NCBI GenBank assembly: GCA_020064725.1
Contig: JAGTWJ010000019.1
Coordinates: forward strand, 2,356,001 to 2,420,000
Direction of reading: 5' to 3'
From: Drechslerella dactyloides
Lineage: Eukaryota; Ascomycota; Orbiliomycetes; Orbiliales; Orbiliaceae
Length of the DNA stretch: 64,000 bases
Positions 1 through 12,200 of this stretch are shown one piece after another (positions within the stretch are counted from its first letter, which is position 1; each line of letters starts with the position of its first letter). The notes under the pieces were generated by a model. The model was given only the letters and a program-made list of their open reading frames with translations, did no database searches and was not told where the DNA came from. The translations under genes and the position numbers were made by a program.

Positions 1-137
1 ATTAGCATCGATCTGTCAGCCATCCCCACAGCAAACCTCTCCTGGCCGCCCACCCGGCCCACGCACACCGCTGCCCACGCACACCTCCACCTCCACCACA
101 GGCCCATCGACCAAGGCTGTCTCCTATAAGAAGCAAC

Positions 138-2038
138 ATGATGCCGCCGGTGCCTCTCGAAATCTGCAGTGGCACAGACCGTACCACCAGCGCCACGACT
201 CTCGCTGCCCACGAAGACCAACTCGTCACTCCCCTTCCGACCTCACTGGATGTCCTCTCGCCTACGTCCGTTCCGCTTCCGATTACTCCAACCATCACAT
301 TGGACCACGTTGAGGCGGACGAAGAAGCCGATATAAATTCAAACGTATCCTCGCCAAGTACGGTTGTAGCCGTCCCAGCTGCCTCTCCCCTGCATCCCGC
401 TATTCCGCCAGCAGCCGCGGAGCAAGACGAGCCATCAAAATCACCTGGCGCCGCTGCAACATTACCTCGCGCAAAGTCCTTCCTGCAACACAGGAAGGGT
501 ATAAAGTCGGTCGAAGTTCCCCGTCAGCGGATCCTCGAAGCATTGATCGCACGCCAGGCAGGACCCCAAACGGCCGTCCCAATGGCCGCCTCTACCAACG
601 GCTCAAACTCGCCGGGTCTGTGGGCCCCTTCGCCAAACCTCACTCTCGAGACACGGTGGCCCGACCATATCGTGAACAACCTGCAGTCGCCATGTTTCTA
701 CCATCAGCGATTCGACCCGGTCATTGACGTCGAAAGGGTCGTCGACGAGATCGCCCACCAGGACGAGATGAACATGACCCACTCCGACTACCTGAAAACA
801 GCCACCAGTGTTCGCGAGATCAGCCGGCAGCTCAACCGACGAACCATCAAATCCGCCGTTCAGAACGTCATGATTGTGACAAAAGCCCGAGACAATTCGC
901 TGGTAGTCCTGACGCGAGAAGTTGCACTCTGGCTCATGAAGACTCCCCGGTACGGCAAGGAGCTTGGCGTCAATGTTTACGTTGACAAGAAGCTGTCGAT
1001 ATCGAAGCGCTTTGATGCTGACGGCCTGATACGCGAAAACCCCGAGCTCACCTGCAAGCTGAGATACTGGACGCCGGATATGTGCTACAGCTCGCCTGAC
1101 ACCTTCGACCTCGTCCTGACACTTGGCGGTGACGGCACGGTCCTCTTCACATCATGGCTGTTCCAGGCTGTGGTTCCACCGATCCTCAGCTTTTCGCTCG
1201 GCTCTCTTGGCTTTCTGACAAACTTCAAGTTCGAGGAGTACAAGAGACACCTGGACAAGGTCTTGAACGATGGCACGCGCGTCAGCATGCGAATGCGCTT
1301 CACATGCACCGTCTTCCGCGCAGACCCCGCGGACAACGAGCCGATAGAGGGCGAGCGCTTCGAGGTCCTCAATGGTAAGCTTTCTTCTTCACTCATCTTA
1401 ACATCAGAAGGCACTCAGCTAACTAACCTTTGCTTCTAGAGCTCGTCATCGACCGCGGCCCGTCGCCATACGTCTCCCACATGGAGCTCTACGGAGACGA
1501 TGACCACATCACCACCATCGCTGCTGATGGCTGCATCTTCTCCACCCCGACCGGCTCGACCGCCTACTCCCTCTCCGCCGGCGGTTCTCTCGTCCACCCG
1601 GACATTCCCGCCATCCTCGTCACGCCAATCTGCCCGCACACCCTCTCCTTCCGCCCCATGATTCTCAGCGACTCCATGCTCCTCCGCGTCAACATTCCCG
1701 AAGGCTCCCGAGCGACCGCCTGGTGCAGTTTTGACGGCCGCGCCCGCCTCGAGCTTCGCCAGGGCGACTACATCACTATCGCAGCCTCCAAGTACCCCTT
1801 CCCAACGGTGCTCAGCCAGCCGCAGGAATGGATCGATAGCATCCAGCGGACGCTGCAGTGGAACAAGCGGGCGGCCGCACAGAAGGCGTTCACGAAGAAT
1901 GCCGGCGACGAGCACGATCTCGACGACGAGTGGGACATTGACACCACGGACGACTCTGGCATCTACACGGACGACGGTGATAGCGCGTCGAGTCCGATGC
2001 GGCGGCAGATGAGTTTGCTCACGATGATGTCGAGTTGA
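138..2038 (+). CDS. UTR1: NAD(+) kinase (ATP-NAD kinase, UTR1/YEF1 type)
   Basis: Phosphorylates NAD+ to NADP+ with ATP and so supplies the cell's NADP(H). Two exons, 138-1374 and 1440-2038, are joined over a 65-nt intron (GTAAGC donor, CTAAC branch, TAG acceptor) and give 611 residues. The diagnostic motif LGGDGTVLF lies at about residues 329-337, followed by SLGSLGFLTNF. The second exon carries DGCIFSTPTGSTAYSLSAGG, the NAD-binding and catalytic strand of the family, and then HTLSFRPMIL. The first ~190 residues are Pro/Ser/Thr-rich and look disordered, and the tail is acidic. The start is the first of two adjacent ATGs. I see no clear mitochondrial presequence, which favours the cytosolic UTR1 type over POS5. 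Family assignment is secure; the subtype is inferred. Confidence 0.95.
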
Positions 2039-3140
2039 TCTTGATTCCTTTCGTTTGTTTTCATTCGCTTCTCTCAATTCCTGTTACAACTGTCCTTTTT
2101 GGCCAACTACCCTTGTAATTATAGCGGTCAGCAAATGTTGTTGTCTGTTTACTTCTCGTGCATTCTTCTTCGTCGACGTACATACATACCTTTCTGCGTG
2201 CTTGCTTGCTTGCTTCGCGATTGTGGTACAGTGGCATGGCGTTCTTGTTGATCATGATATTGATCGTGGGTGATGGAAGTGTTTTGTCAGGCGTGTGCGT
2301 GTTTGATGTTTGTGCATCTCTGTGGTGAGATGTGGGTCTGTTGTCGGTGCAAGGTTACTAGAGAAAGATACAGGAGTTCAACTTGATTTTTGTGCGTGTT
2401 TCTGATTGTCCGCTAGCCAGCGGCACACTCATTTCGTCACAGCGGTGTTTTCTTGGTGGTATCTTGGGATACGTCAGGCGCATGGTGTGGCTCTCATCTT
2501 GTGAGCCTGTTGGTGAAGGTTTTCATTCATTCGTTGCACCGTGGTACTTTCTTTGTACCTAGTTGATAGTGATACCTGCGGGCTAATGCATACCATATGA
2601 TCGAGTCTGATCGTATATGTACGCTGCTTTGCATATAGATGGATAGATACTTAAGTAGATAGATGGTCGGGTAGATGGCATAGATTAGAAAGAGAGTTTG
2701 GGTAAACCAATTAATGGGATGCCGGCCCAAAGTTGGTAGAGCGAAGGCTGCTCCAACTTGCGCTTGCAAATACTATACCGCCATCCACAGCACTTTGCTA
2801 CCCCCTAAGCCTATGAAGCACATCGTGATAGTATCTAATTACTGTTTTGATTCATGCCACACGGGAAATCAGCGATCTGATCCGCTCGTTGGATTCTGTT
2901 CCATCTCCATAATGTATCTGAAGTAGAAAGCTCGACTACCTGCCGCGCTATTGGACACTAAGCATGCACTCCAGTTATACATAACGACCGGTTCATTCTG
3001 CCTCTGGTCACCTGGTCCCCAACGCTGTTCGCCCATGTATACAATCTATCGACACAAATTGCAACAAGTATTATACAGATACATCTATCTCTATAGAAGA
3101 TAAACCGAAATACCAGATTAATCGAATATCAAAGCACAAC
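2039..3140. other. Convergent intergenic region, no gene seen
   Basis: This 1.1 kb stretch holds the 3' ends of the NAD kinase and the permease, which point towards each other. It is T-rich then A-rich, as expected of two opposing 3' UTRs. Only short chance reading frames are present. Confidence 0.6.
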
Positions 3141-5939
3141 CTAAACATCCACGGTAATGCCGACTTTCTTCTCGTCCACATATCCGTTGGACGTCGAATC
3201 CCGCTTGATCTCCACCACACCGCTCTCCGCCATCTTGCGCTCCTGGTCGTCCGACAGCTGCGTGGCGTCGATTGTGATCTTGGGGCCTGTGAACCACTTG
3301 CGGGCGTCGATGTAGTAGTAGGCTAGTGAGCCGCCCCAGACGGCGGTGTTGATTACGATTGTGTAGTTCATCGTTTGGGCTGGTGGGTACGATTTTTCAG
3401 TTAGTAAATAAGTATTTATGACTCCGTGAAATTTATGCGAATGCACGCATAGGCTAGTATTGTGACTGGAAGGGGACGAAATGGAAATATCCACAAGAAG
3501 GCTGAGGAAAGTGGGTATGCAAGCGGCTGGCCGTACGGCTGAGTGAGTACGTGCGTGCGCATGCACAGCGTGCGGCTGGGATGACTCGATATGATCTGAT
3601 ATGGTATGGTATGGTATGGTAATGCATGTATGGTAGATTCTCCACTTACCGTTCACATCGGGCCCGCTGAGGGGCAGCATGGCCAGAACTGTGCTGAAGA
3701 AGAGGAATAGGCAGGCCCCGATGGCGATTGGGGTGCTAAACTTGCCGGTGTAGAAGGACCCCGGGACGAACTTGTCTTGACCCCAGACTATGCGGGCCTA
3801 TGATTTTAAACGGCGTACCGCACGTTAGAACTATACGCCGGCGGAATACAACCCAGGTGTAAAGGCTGGTTGGGATGGCCTATGGTAGTACGTAACGGAG
3901 TGGATATGGTATGACGCACAAAAATTGGGATGAACCACGACAGGTTGTTCCCCGCTACGGCCAGCGAGAAGAGCGCCGACGCAGCAGCGGAGTTGATCAG
4001 ACAGAGGAGACCGAGGACAAGGGCGACGATGGCGCAGCCCCAGACGGCGCGGAGCGGAGTCTGCCCGAACCTCTTGGAGATATGGTTGAAGAATGTAGAG
4101 AACGGGAGGGCTAGCTCAGCCTGTATATTAGCAATCGTCTTTATGTAAAGATGGTACAACTAAATCCGGCCTTGCGGGTCTTATGAAGTATGGTAGAGAT
4201 ATATCCACTTACCGCCGTCTCGAGAGAAGGCCCACGCCTGGCGACTTGCCGCGACGAGCTAGGATATTTATTAGCTTCAATTCGACATATATGGTAATGC
4301 GAACTTGAAGAGCAAACATACCAGACTAACGCCCATAAGCCACTGGGTCATAAACAGGAATGTCATCATGATCATGGCACCTTTCTTGCCAACCGCATCA
4401 TAGTAGATCTGTATATCCACAAATCGATTAGCATCTCGATCCATTCGTCTTGAGATCCGTAACTTCTTCAAAGTAGATGTTCTATATGTTATAGGGCACT
4501 CGACGAACCTGCGCCATTGGCTGGCCGAAAGGCGACTCGAGCAGATGCTGGAGGTCCTGGGACATGCACGCCGCAATCACGACAGTGCAAAGGAAGCCTA
4601 GAATCCAGCAGAGCCCAACAGACCCGAGGATGCCGAAGGGCACGGCCGCTGTTGCATTCTTCGCCTCCTCGGATATATGGACGCACGAGTCGAATCCAGC
4701 TATAGGTAATACACCATATTAGTATCTCAGCATTGCCAAATATATCTGTACATATCAAGTGCGACCGAAACTCACCAATCGTCCAGATGGGGCTCAGCCA
4801 CGCCATGAAAAAAGCCCACCCCGATGGCCAGCCGGTCAAATTAGCCGTCGTAGTAAAGATGAATTCTCCGCTATTCCGCTGGTTGCCCCTCCCCACAGGT
4901 AACACTACGAAGGTCGCCGCGATCAACAGCAAGTTCGCAACCGTGAAGACAGTCTGCAGCCGCCCCATAATACTCGATGCGAACGTGACTACCAGCGCAT
5001 GCGAGAGCACACAGCCCATGAACACGCAGAACACAATGCCGTTCGTCGGGACGAAGGTCCCGTCGCTACCCATCACGGCGACAGAGATCAGCATGAGCGA
5101 AAACCCATAGTCGATCGAGCAAATGCCGCCGACGAGCCCGAGGGTATTTGAGTAGCCGACGAGGAAGGAGAGCGGATTGCGCCACGCGGGGGCGCTGAAG
5201 TAATGGGTCCACCAGTACAGACCGCCTGGATATCGCATGTCCGGTCAACTTCAATATTTGAGAGAAGAACGGTATATGAGTGGATACATACCCGCTGTGG
5301 GCATCGCGGAGCCCAAGTCAGCCATCGCGAGGGCGACGATAAAGATGAAAAAACTAGCAATGAACCATCCCTATTTTTAGTCAAACATGAGTTTAGCTCG
5401 TCCCGTACGTACAATAGTCGCTAGAGATATATATATCGCTAGGTGGATAGACGTACCCACACCATGCCCACCGGGCCGGCGGTAATTGAGAAGGCAAGAG
5501 TGGAGGCAACCGAGGGCTTTCAACGGCTCGAGTTAGCATTAGACGTCCGATATTCCAAGCTACAGCGGTGAGGGCACGTACTAGCAATCCCATGATAGAA
5601 AACGCAATCTATTCACATATTAGCATTAGTTTGCCTCCTCGGCGTATGCATAGACAACATTGTGATAAAACATACCCCCAAAACCTCAAACTTCGAGAAG
5701 TTCCGCTTCAGCTCCTATAGTGGCACAACCACATCAGTATACCGAACATATATTCCCGTCGGTTGAACTCAATATATATACCTGCGCGTAACCCAGGCTC
5801 GCTGTTCACCAGGTCAGTACAAAAGAGACAAGATAAAACAGCTGGGAGAGAACTACTGCAATGAGCTCCACATACCGAGCATATCAGCGTCTCCCGCCTT
5901 CGCCAGCTGCTCATCGGACGTATTCGAGTTCGATGCCAT
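3141..5939 (-). CDS. GABA/choline-type amino acid permease (APC superfamily)
   Basis: Plasma-membrane transporter of the fungal GABA/choline/polyamine permease group (UGA4-like). Thirteen exons splice to 546 residues: 5939-5876, 5801-5782, 5714-5676, 5608-5582, 5516-5457, 5370-5292, 5225-4776, 4699-4509, 4408-4322, 4258-4213, 4110-3920, 3797-3650, 3379-3141. Multiple hydrophobic helices run through the protein. Family signatures include FEVLGIAFSIMG near the N terminus, TAGGLYWWTHYFS, GFDSCVHISEEAKNA and AFSRDGALPFS. The tail is hydrophilic. For exon 11 the upstream acceptor at 4121 would put a stop in frame, while the acceptor at 4112-4111 restores the family motif RDGALPFS, so I chose the latter. 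Several exons are very small (20, 27, 39 and 46 nt). Substrate is not determinable from sequence; GABA, choline or other amino acids are all possible. Confidence 0.94.
3601..3620. repeat. ATGGT pentanucleotide tandem repeat inside a permease intron
   Basis: Four exact ATGGT copies lie in the 270-nt last intron (3649-3380) of the permease, by far the longest intron of that gene. Confidence 0.9.
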
Positions 5940-7533
5940 TGTGTCGGATTGGTCAACTCAAACGTGCACCGCGGTTAGACTTTAGGACGTCGGTAAAGCC
6001 GCCAGCAACGATAGCGGCTACTATATAACTCGAATGTTTCGATGTACGTAATAAACGACACCGACAAGGAATAGGGATAGAACAAGAACGCGTTAACGGC
6101 CAAGCTGGACGGAAAACCGTTTCAATGCGCACCCGGTCGCCGTTTTATATTTATTTGCGTCGCCGCATATTCGGCCACACCCGTTCACAACATCCGCCTG
6201 ATTAATTTACGAGCGAGCAGCTGGTATCCTCATGCGACCCCGCGGGCAGGCAGGTAGATAGGTATATATGCGGGCTCGCAAAAACCCTGGTGGTGAATTC
6301 CTAAACAGGAATGCGGATGTTCGAACATTTGAGCTTCCCTGTTGATCGCGCATTGGGGTGCGGAAAGTAGGTCTTATCGGCGTTTAGCAGGATTCACGTT
6401 GAACTTTGCGGCTGTGTTGCGTTGCACCGTTTGGCCAGAACAGGCTTGTGATTGTAAATTGGTGGTCTCGATTCTCGTATTCGTAGATCGGGTCTTGCCA
6501 AGGACTTGTCGGTAATTGAACTAGATGTAAATACATCTTGAAGACAATCGTGCGTCGTCTTATATTAGGCCTTGCGTGCTGAGTTGTGAACATGAGATAT
6601 ACTAATTCAGAGGCATGCTGCTTCAGTTAGCAAGGCTAGTCCCAGTATGATTAACCGCTCGGACATCTGCGTGTGCATTACGACTCATGGTGCCGACCCT
6701 ACATACGTCAGTTAAGTATGATATGAATATTCGAATATAACGCCGTGAAATTTATCAGAAGAGCTGATCAGCTGACTCTCGTGAATTTAATGTCTATTGG
6801 ATGAAGAAATTACAATAGAGCTGCTCAGCATTGGTCGACATTGGCAGGCTGAAAATACCACACGCTGCCGCGTTGCAGGTATATTCCGGATGGGTGATGT
6901 AAGCTTGGCGTCGGATTGTAATTAGAGGTCCGCTGCGCCGCCGGTCAACAGGGCTGAATACTCCAACGTTGATACGCCGCCGCCTTCCCGTACCCTACTT
7001 CTTGGGTCATGGTGGGGCTACAATGTCCTTTTAGTCCTCAGGTTCATTCCCATGTATGTATCATCTGGCGGATACATCTAACGGAACATTATACATAACT
7101 AGATGGCTAGATTGATAAGCAGTATGCGTGAAATAGAGTGCTGATGTTAGAATAAATCGATTAGCTAGCTGGGATTCCAATCAAAACATATATTGGACCC
7201 ACGTGCTACCCCGTTGCGGGCTGCGGGCTGCTGCATTGTGCATCGTACGAATGTCGGAAAACCCAACGTCTTACGCCGCGGACCCGACGGCCTGATGCCT
7301 GTCAACTACCGAAGCAGGGGCTCACCGTAGCACGTAAGACGCGATTCGTAAGTTGATACGCGTATGCTTCAACGTATCGGATATGAGTTCAAGCATATTT
7401 ATATCAGCTAGATCCATGGAATTTAAGGTGTCCATGATAACCTCACTACAACAACCAACTTTTGATTTAAGTTAACTCGACTTGCCAGCTACGACTATCT
7501 ACTTGAGGAGTTGATATTTGTGTGCCCAAGAAA
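5940..7533. other. Divergent intergenic region (permease / glycosyltransferase)
   Basis: This 1.6 kb AT-rich spacer carries the upstream regions of the permease (leftward) and the glycosyltransferase (rightward). I see no gene, RNA or clear repeat in it. Confidence 0.5.
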
Positions 7534-8736
7534 ATGGCATCACCCAAATTTCCAATCCCAGAGGAATTTGCCTCGCAGCTCCGCTTCGTCGAGCCACTTG
7601 ACCCGCGCACCGACGAAGAGATCCTCGCCTCTCTCGCCGTGCATAACCCGGTCACCTCTGAGAAGAACATCTGGGCCTACTGGCACTCCGGCCTCGCCGC
7701 CATGCCAGCTTGGTGCCAGCGCAACATCACCAATTGGGTCCGCCTGTGTGGACCTTCATGGACCGTTCGCATCCTCGACAACGTCGCAGACTCACCGAAC
7801 CAGGTCCTCAAATTCCTGAAACCGGACCTCCTACCAGAAACCTTCGTCAACAATACCATGGAAGGGCCCTATGTCGGCCCGCATAGTGCTGACTTTCTGC
7901 GCGGCGCTTGCCTACACCAGTATGGAGGTGTGTATATGGATGTTGGAATCATCCTCTTCCGCTCACTTGATCACATCTGCTGGCGGCAGCTCGAGGACCC
8001 GACGTCACCGTTCCAAGTCTCCATTCCCTGGATGTACGGCTCCGTCAGCGCGAACCACTTCGTCGCATCCCGCAAGGGCGACCCATTCATCAAAGCCTGG
8101 CATGATCTTTTCACGCATCTGTGGAAAGGCCGGACCAGCTACGAGGGCATCGGGATGGACCCGCTCGTCGCGTTTTGCCAGAACATCGACTTCTCCGAGG
8201 CTATCAAGAAGGGCTTCAAGTGGGAGTTCCAGGTCGACCCGTTCACCGTCATGCAATACATTGGCCAGGTGATTTCCTGGCTGCGATTGTGCATGATTGA
8301 CGGCGGTGGTAAGGACGGCGAGCTGGACTGGGCGCAGTATGCGAAGGACCACGTGCTGTGGTATGATGTGCTTGACGAGAATTTTGGCGCAGAGACCGTC
8401 GTCGGCTTCCGCGGACAGGAGATGTACGATGCGCTCGCGACACGGCTGGATGCGGATAGAGACTCTGAGGAGTATAAAATTGCTCACAAGCTCGTCTGGC
8501 GGCTGCTAACGAAGAGCAGCATGCAAAAGATCACGCATGGGAAGAACCTGACGAAGACACCAGCGCTGGGGCTGCTGTGGGATCGGCCGGAGAACAAGGA
8601 GAAGGATATCGAGCCGGGGACGTTCGCGGAGCTGTTGAGGTATGGGAGTGTGCATTTCGAGCAGGTGCGGGAGATCAACTATGTAGACTATAAGAAACCT
8701 GAGGAGGTGCTGCATAAGGGCATCTTCGAGCCGTAG
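7534..8736 (+). CDS. Glycosyltransferase with sugar-binding DXD-type region (capsular polysaccharide synthesis / GT32-like)
   Basis: Single-exon gene of 400 residues. I start it at the ATG at 7534 (context AAAATGG); the frame is open four codons further up but only with a GTG. The N-terminal third has the family pattern IWAYWHSGLAAMPAW followed by a strand resembling NITNWVRLCGPSW. About 50 residues later comes SADFLRGACLHQYGGVYMDV, the ADxxR...GGxYxD signature used by this superfamily to bind a nucleotide sugar and divalent metal. There is no signal peptide or obvious membrane helix, so a cytosolic or loosely Golgi-associated enzyme is possible. Relatives are annotated as capsular polysaccharide synthesis proteins in fungi and bacteria. 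The sugar donor and acceptor cannot be told from sequence. The lack of introns is unlike its neighbours and may hint at an old transfer, but that is inference only. Confidence 0.88.
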   Translation: MASPKFPIPEEFASQLRFVEPLDPRTDEEILASLAVHNPVTSEKNIWAYWHSGLAAMPAWCQRNITNWVRLCGPSWTVRILDNVADSPNQVLKFLKPDLLPETFVNNTMEGPYVGPHSADFLRGACLHQYGGVYMDVGIILFRSLDHICWRQLEDPTSPFQVSIPWMYGSVSANHFVASRKGDPFIKAWHDLFTHLWKGRTSYEGIGMDPLVAFCQNIDFSEAIKKGFKWEFQVDPFTVMQYIGQVISWLRLCMIDGGGKDGELDWAQYAKDHVLWYDVLDENFGAETVVGFRGQEMYDALATRLDADRDSEEYKIAHKLVWRLLTKSSMQKITHGKNLTKTPALGLLWDRPENKEKDIEPGTFAELLRYGSVHFEQVREINYVDYKKPEEVLHKGIFEP

Positions 8737-9017
8737 ACACTTTTGTACTGCAGCCCGTCTCTTAATGCGACATTTGATGTTCGTCACACTCGATAGGCCG
8801 GGAGCTGTCGACGAATCCAACAAGACAACTGATGTAGATGAACTGGCAGGATATGCTTTCTTAAATATATATTAGCTACTAGAGTTAGAAGACATTCTAG
8901 AATACAGTATATACTATCGTACAAATCTAAGATTATACTCAAACACTCGAGCATTCTTTTTCTCGAACACCAAATTGAATCATGAAGCCAAACAGAATAC
9001 ATACCCATACGCATCGT

Positions 9018-10944
9018 CTAGAAATACTCCCAAACCAGCGGATCGTAACTGGCATTCCCGTACGCCGAGCCTCCAAACTCCAGATACCCCGCAACATACG
9101 GCGCCGACGCCCTCCCCACAATCTCCGACGCGTTCCCAAACACCCACACAGTCTGCATCCCCATTACCATATGCTGCAGAATATGACAATGCAGCATCCA
9201 CACACCGGGTTCCTTAACATGCACGCGCCACGCGCGCCAGCCGGCCGTCGTCTGCGGCACACCTTTCGTCGCGTAGCGGTATCCGACAGTCGTGTCTCGT
9301 AGTACGGGCGTGTAGTTATTCGCTTTCATGCGCGCGTCGTTCGCAGCCGCGTCATACGTGCCGTTTCCGGCGCCGAGGTCCCAGTAGTGGCCGCCGTGCG
9401 CGTGGAAGGGATGGAAGTCCCACCCGCCGCTTGGGCCGTTATTATTCAGCCAGACGATGTCGAGAACCTCACCGATACGTGCGGGGAAGGTGCGTGAGAC
9501 GGGGTCGACGCCGCCGGATGCTGCGGCGGCAGCGAAGTCTGGGATTGCGGCTTCGCCTTTGAGGTAGATTTCTGTGAGGTATGGGTTCGGGATAAGGGAG
9601 GGTTGCCAGACGACGTCGTTTTGCGACCATTCGAGCTTGCCAGCGGAAACTTGCTTGACGGTGATGAAGACGGTGCGAGTGACAGCGGAGAGAGGTGGGA
9701 AGAACTCGGTGTAGCGCGATTGGAGTGGTTGGAGAGCCTGTTCGGCCCAGTCGGTCACGTTGAAAGGGAGGGACAACGGCGGCGGGGACGGCAGCGTGGC
9801 AGGCAGTGTGAATCTGTTATTGCGCGAGCGTTTTGTGTAATTGCCTGGAAGATTATATATATCGCGGGCGGGGAGGTCGTAGACGAGGAGCGCGTAGCCA
9901 GTGACGTTGTTCGGACGCTCACGATTCTCGAATTGGATCCAATAGCTGCGCTTGTTCGACGAGAGGATTTCGGCAAGCGATTTCGCCTTAAAGATCGTGC
10001 TGAAGCGCTGGCCGGAGGCGATTTGCAGGTGAGAAGTGGTGTATGGCTGGGTGTAGCGTCCGTCGGCCTCGATTATGGTCATGTTCGGGTGGTCTTCGAT
10101 GCCAAGGGTGACGAGGGAGATGGCAGTATGGCCGATGAAGCGAAACCGGTATGACTTGCCAGGCTGAACCTTGATGATAGCCGGTGCGCAGCTCGAACGT
10201 TTCGTGGTCGCATTCCCAGCTTTCGTGCCGGACTTGCCGTTGAGGAGAAGCGCAATCGTCTCGCCGCTCCAAACGAACGGATTGGCGAGAAGGCCGTCGA
10301 CGATAGTGTCATCAGTCTTATTGTAATAGTCGCCGAGCTGGAGGATACGGTCCCCGTCGTATTTGTAGGGTGGCCGTCTTCTGTCGCGGACAATCAGTGC
10401 GCCAGTAGCTGTGATGGCCTGGAATCCCACGTGCGAGTGGTAAAAATATGTGCCGGCGTCGCCAACATCCGGGTGGATCTCGTAGTCGAAGAAGTGCCCC
10501 GGCGGGATGGGCCACTGGCTGACTTGCGGGGCGCCATCGGAGAACGGCGCAGTACGCTGCGTGAGACCGTGCCAGTGCTAGAGTAATTTATGGCGCATCC
10601 GGTCAGCATACGCGAACTGATAGGATTGAAAAGCTGCCGAAGATATGGATTCTTACGACGGTCAAGTTGTACTCCAGCATGTCATTGTACACGCGCACCC
10701 ACGTCTTCTGCCCCTCCCTCAGATACAATGTCGGTCCGGGGCTGGTTCCGTTCAACAGAACCGAGAAGCGGGTGTCGCATGCAATCGAATCGTTCTGCGC
10801 CGTGGCGCGCAGCACGTAATTCGGCGCGAACGACCGGCCATGATGTGCAAACTTTGCATCGGACAGCGCAACCAGGAGAGTGATAAGAATGAAGAGATAA
10901 GACCAAAGAACGGATGACGGTGTCGATTGATACCGCCTATCCAT
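9018..10944 (-). CDS. Secreted multicopper oxidase, L-ascorbate oxidase-like
   Basis: Copper oxidase that couples four one-electron oxidations to reduction of O2 to water. Exons 10944-10657 and 10577-9018 (79-nt intron) give 615 residues. A hydrophobic signal segment sits at about residues 12-30, so the protein is likely secreted. All four copper-ligand motifs are visible: HWHG (first residues of exon 2), YFYHSHVGFQ, FHPFHAHGGHYWD and HCHILQHMVMGM. The last has Met at the axial position of the type 1 copper site. Many Asn-X-Ser/Thr sites agree with secretion. Spacing and the HAHGGH motif resemble the ascorbate-oxidase-like group rather than classic laccases. The substrate is not known. It converges with the glycosyltransferase and diverges from NHP2. 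Confidence 0.95.
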
Positions 10945-12200
10945 GTTGCAAACACGGCAGACCGCAGCAGCGTGTTATCGTAAAGTGTATGAAGTGAATA
11001 GTAGCAGATACGCACCTCGCTCAGGCAATCCACATCTCGACTCACGGCTCTTATTTAAGTTCGCGCTCCCCGTGCGCCATATTTTCAGCCCTAACCTCAA
11101 CCGTCGCGTCATGCAATCGCTCGCTAGACGTCCGTGACCAGGTGAGACCCGCAATCGATGCGTCGCCGCCGGGAAACTCATGCTTACAAGTCTCTCCGGC
11201 TCGGCATGTAAGCACATGCGTGCGTCGCGTCATGTACCAGGAAGGAAAGCCATTGACGTTTCCGGGATGCAGCATTCGCATTCCCGGGACACGATGTCTC
11301 GAACCCTGCCCGCTCGTTCAGATGAGTATCCTGACCGCCCGCCTTAGTAAGAGAATCAAATTTGATCAAATCATTGATTAAAACTTAAAATTATAAAACC
11401 GGCCCATGTTTCTTGGAACCAACATATCCCAGCTGCACGGCCACGTAAAGGAAAGAGGGATCCTGTGAAGGAAGTCCGACGGGGAACCTTGAATTTCAGA
11501 GCTCGTACTAGCAAGTACTCGCGACGAGGCCCGCTGACGTCCCAACTGCCGATTCGGGCGATTAGCCGAGACCTGTAGCGCGAGTTGCGCTACCAGAACG
11601 TCATATATGGAGTGTGGCAGCAAGGCAAACTGGACACTCGCTGGAGGTGTGATCTATTATTGCAACAGCGTTTCGTATAATCGATCGATGCGCCTAGTGG
11701 GATAGATTCACTAGACTGGAGCACTTTAGTATACGGGCGATCACTCTGAATACGCCCTGAAGAGATTGGAATGGCTTACGTGAGAATTACCAGTCTCGGG
11801 GTAGGCTCGACCTGGTTAGCAATCCAGAAATAATATCGCGACTTCTGCTTTCTAAGGATAGCTAACATGCTACATCCAATAACTGGCGGCTGAGCATATA
11901 GCCATAGCCACGCTACTCTACGACGTGACGCCTGGTGGATATCGACCTGGACGCCAGCTCCGTTGTTGTGAATTCTGCGTTGCGGCGTTACACACTATCA
12001 TTCCAAAACGGGAAAGTTTGCACCCTGCACAGAATAGGGCAAGCGCAGCCAGACAATCAAAAATTACAAAAAAAATTAAACGAAACTGGCGACCAGCCAA
12101 GACAACAGAACAGCTTCACCAACATCGACCCATCTGTCACCGCCACGACCCCACGACACCCTCTCCACATCACAATCATCCCCCAACCGACCTCGACACC
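10945..12200. other. Divergent intergenic region (multicopper oxidase / NHP2)
   Basis: A 1.26 kb spacer holding both 5' regions. The last ~100 nt before NHP2 are C/A-rich without G runs, as in typical fungal 5' leaders. I see no further gene. Confidence 0.5.
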
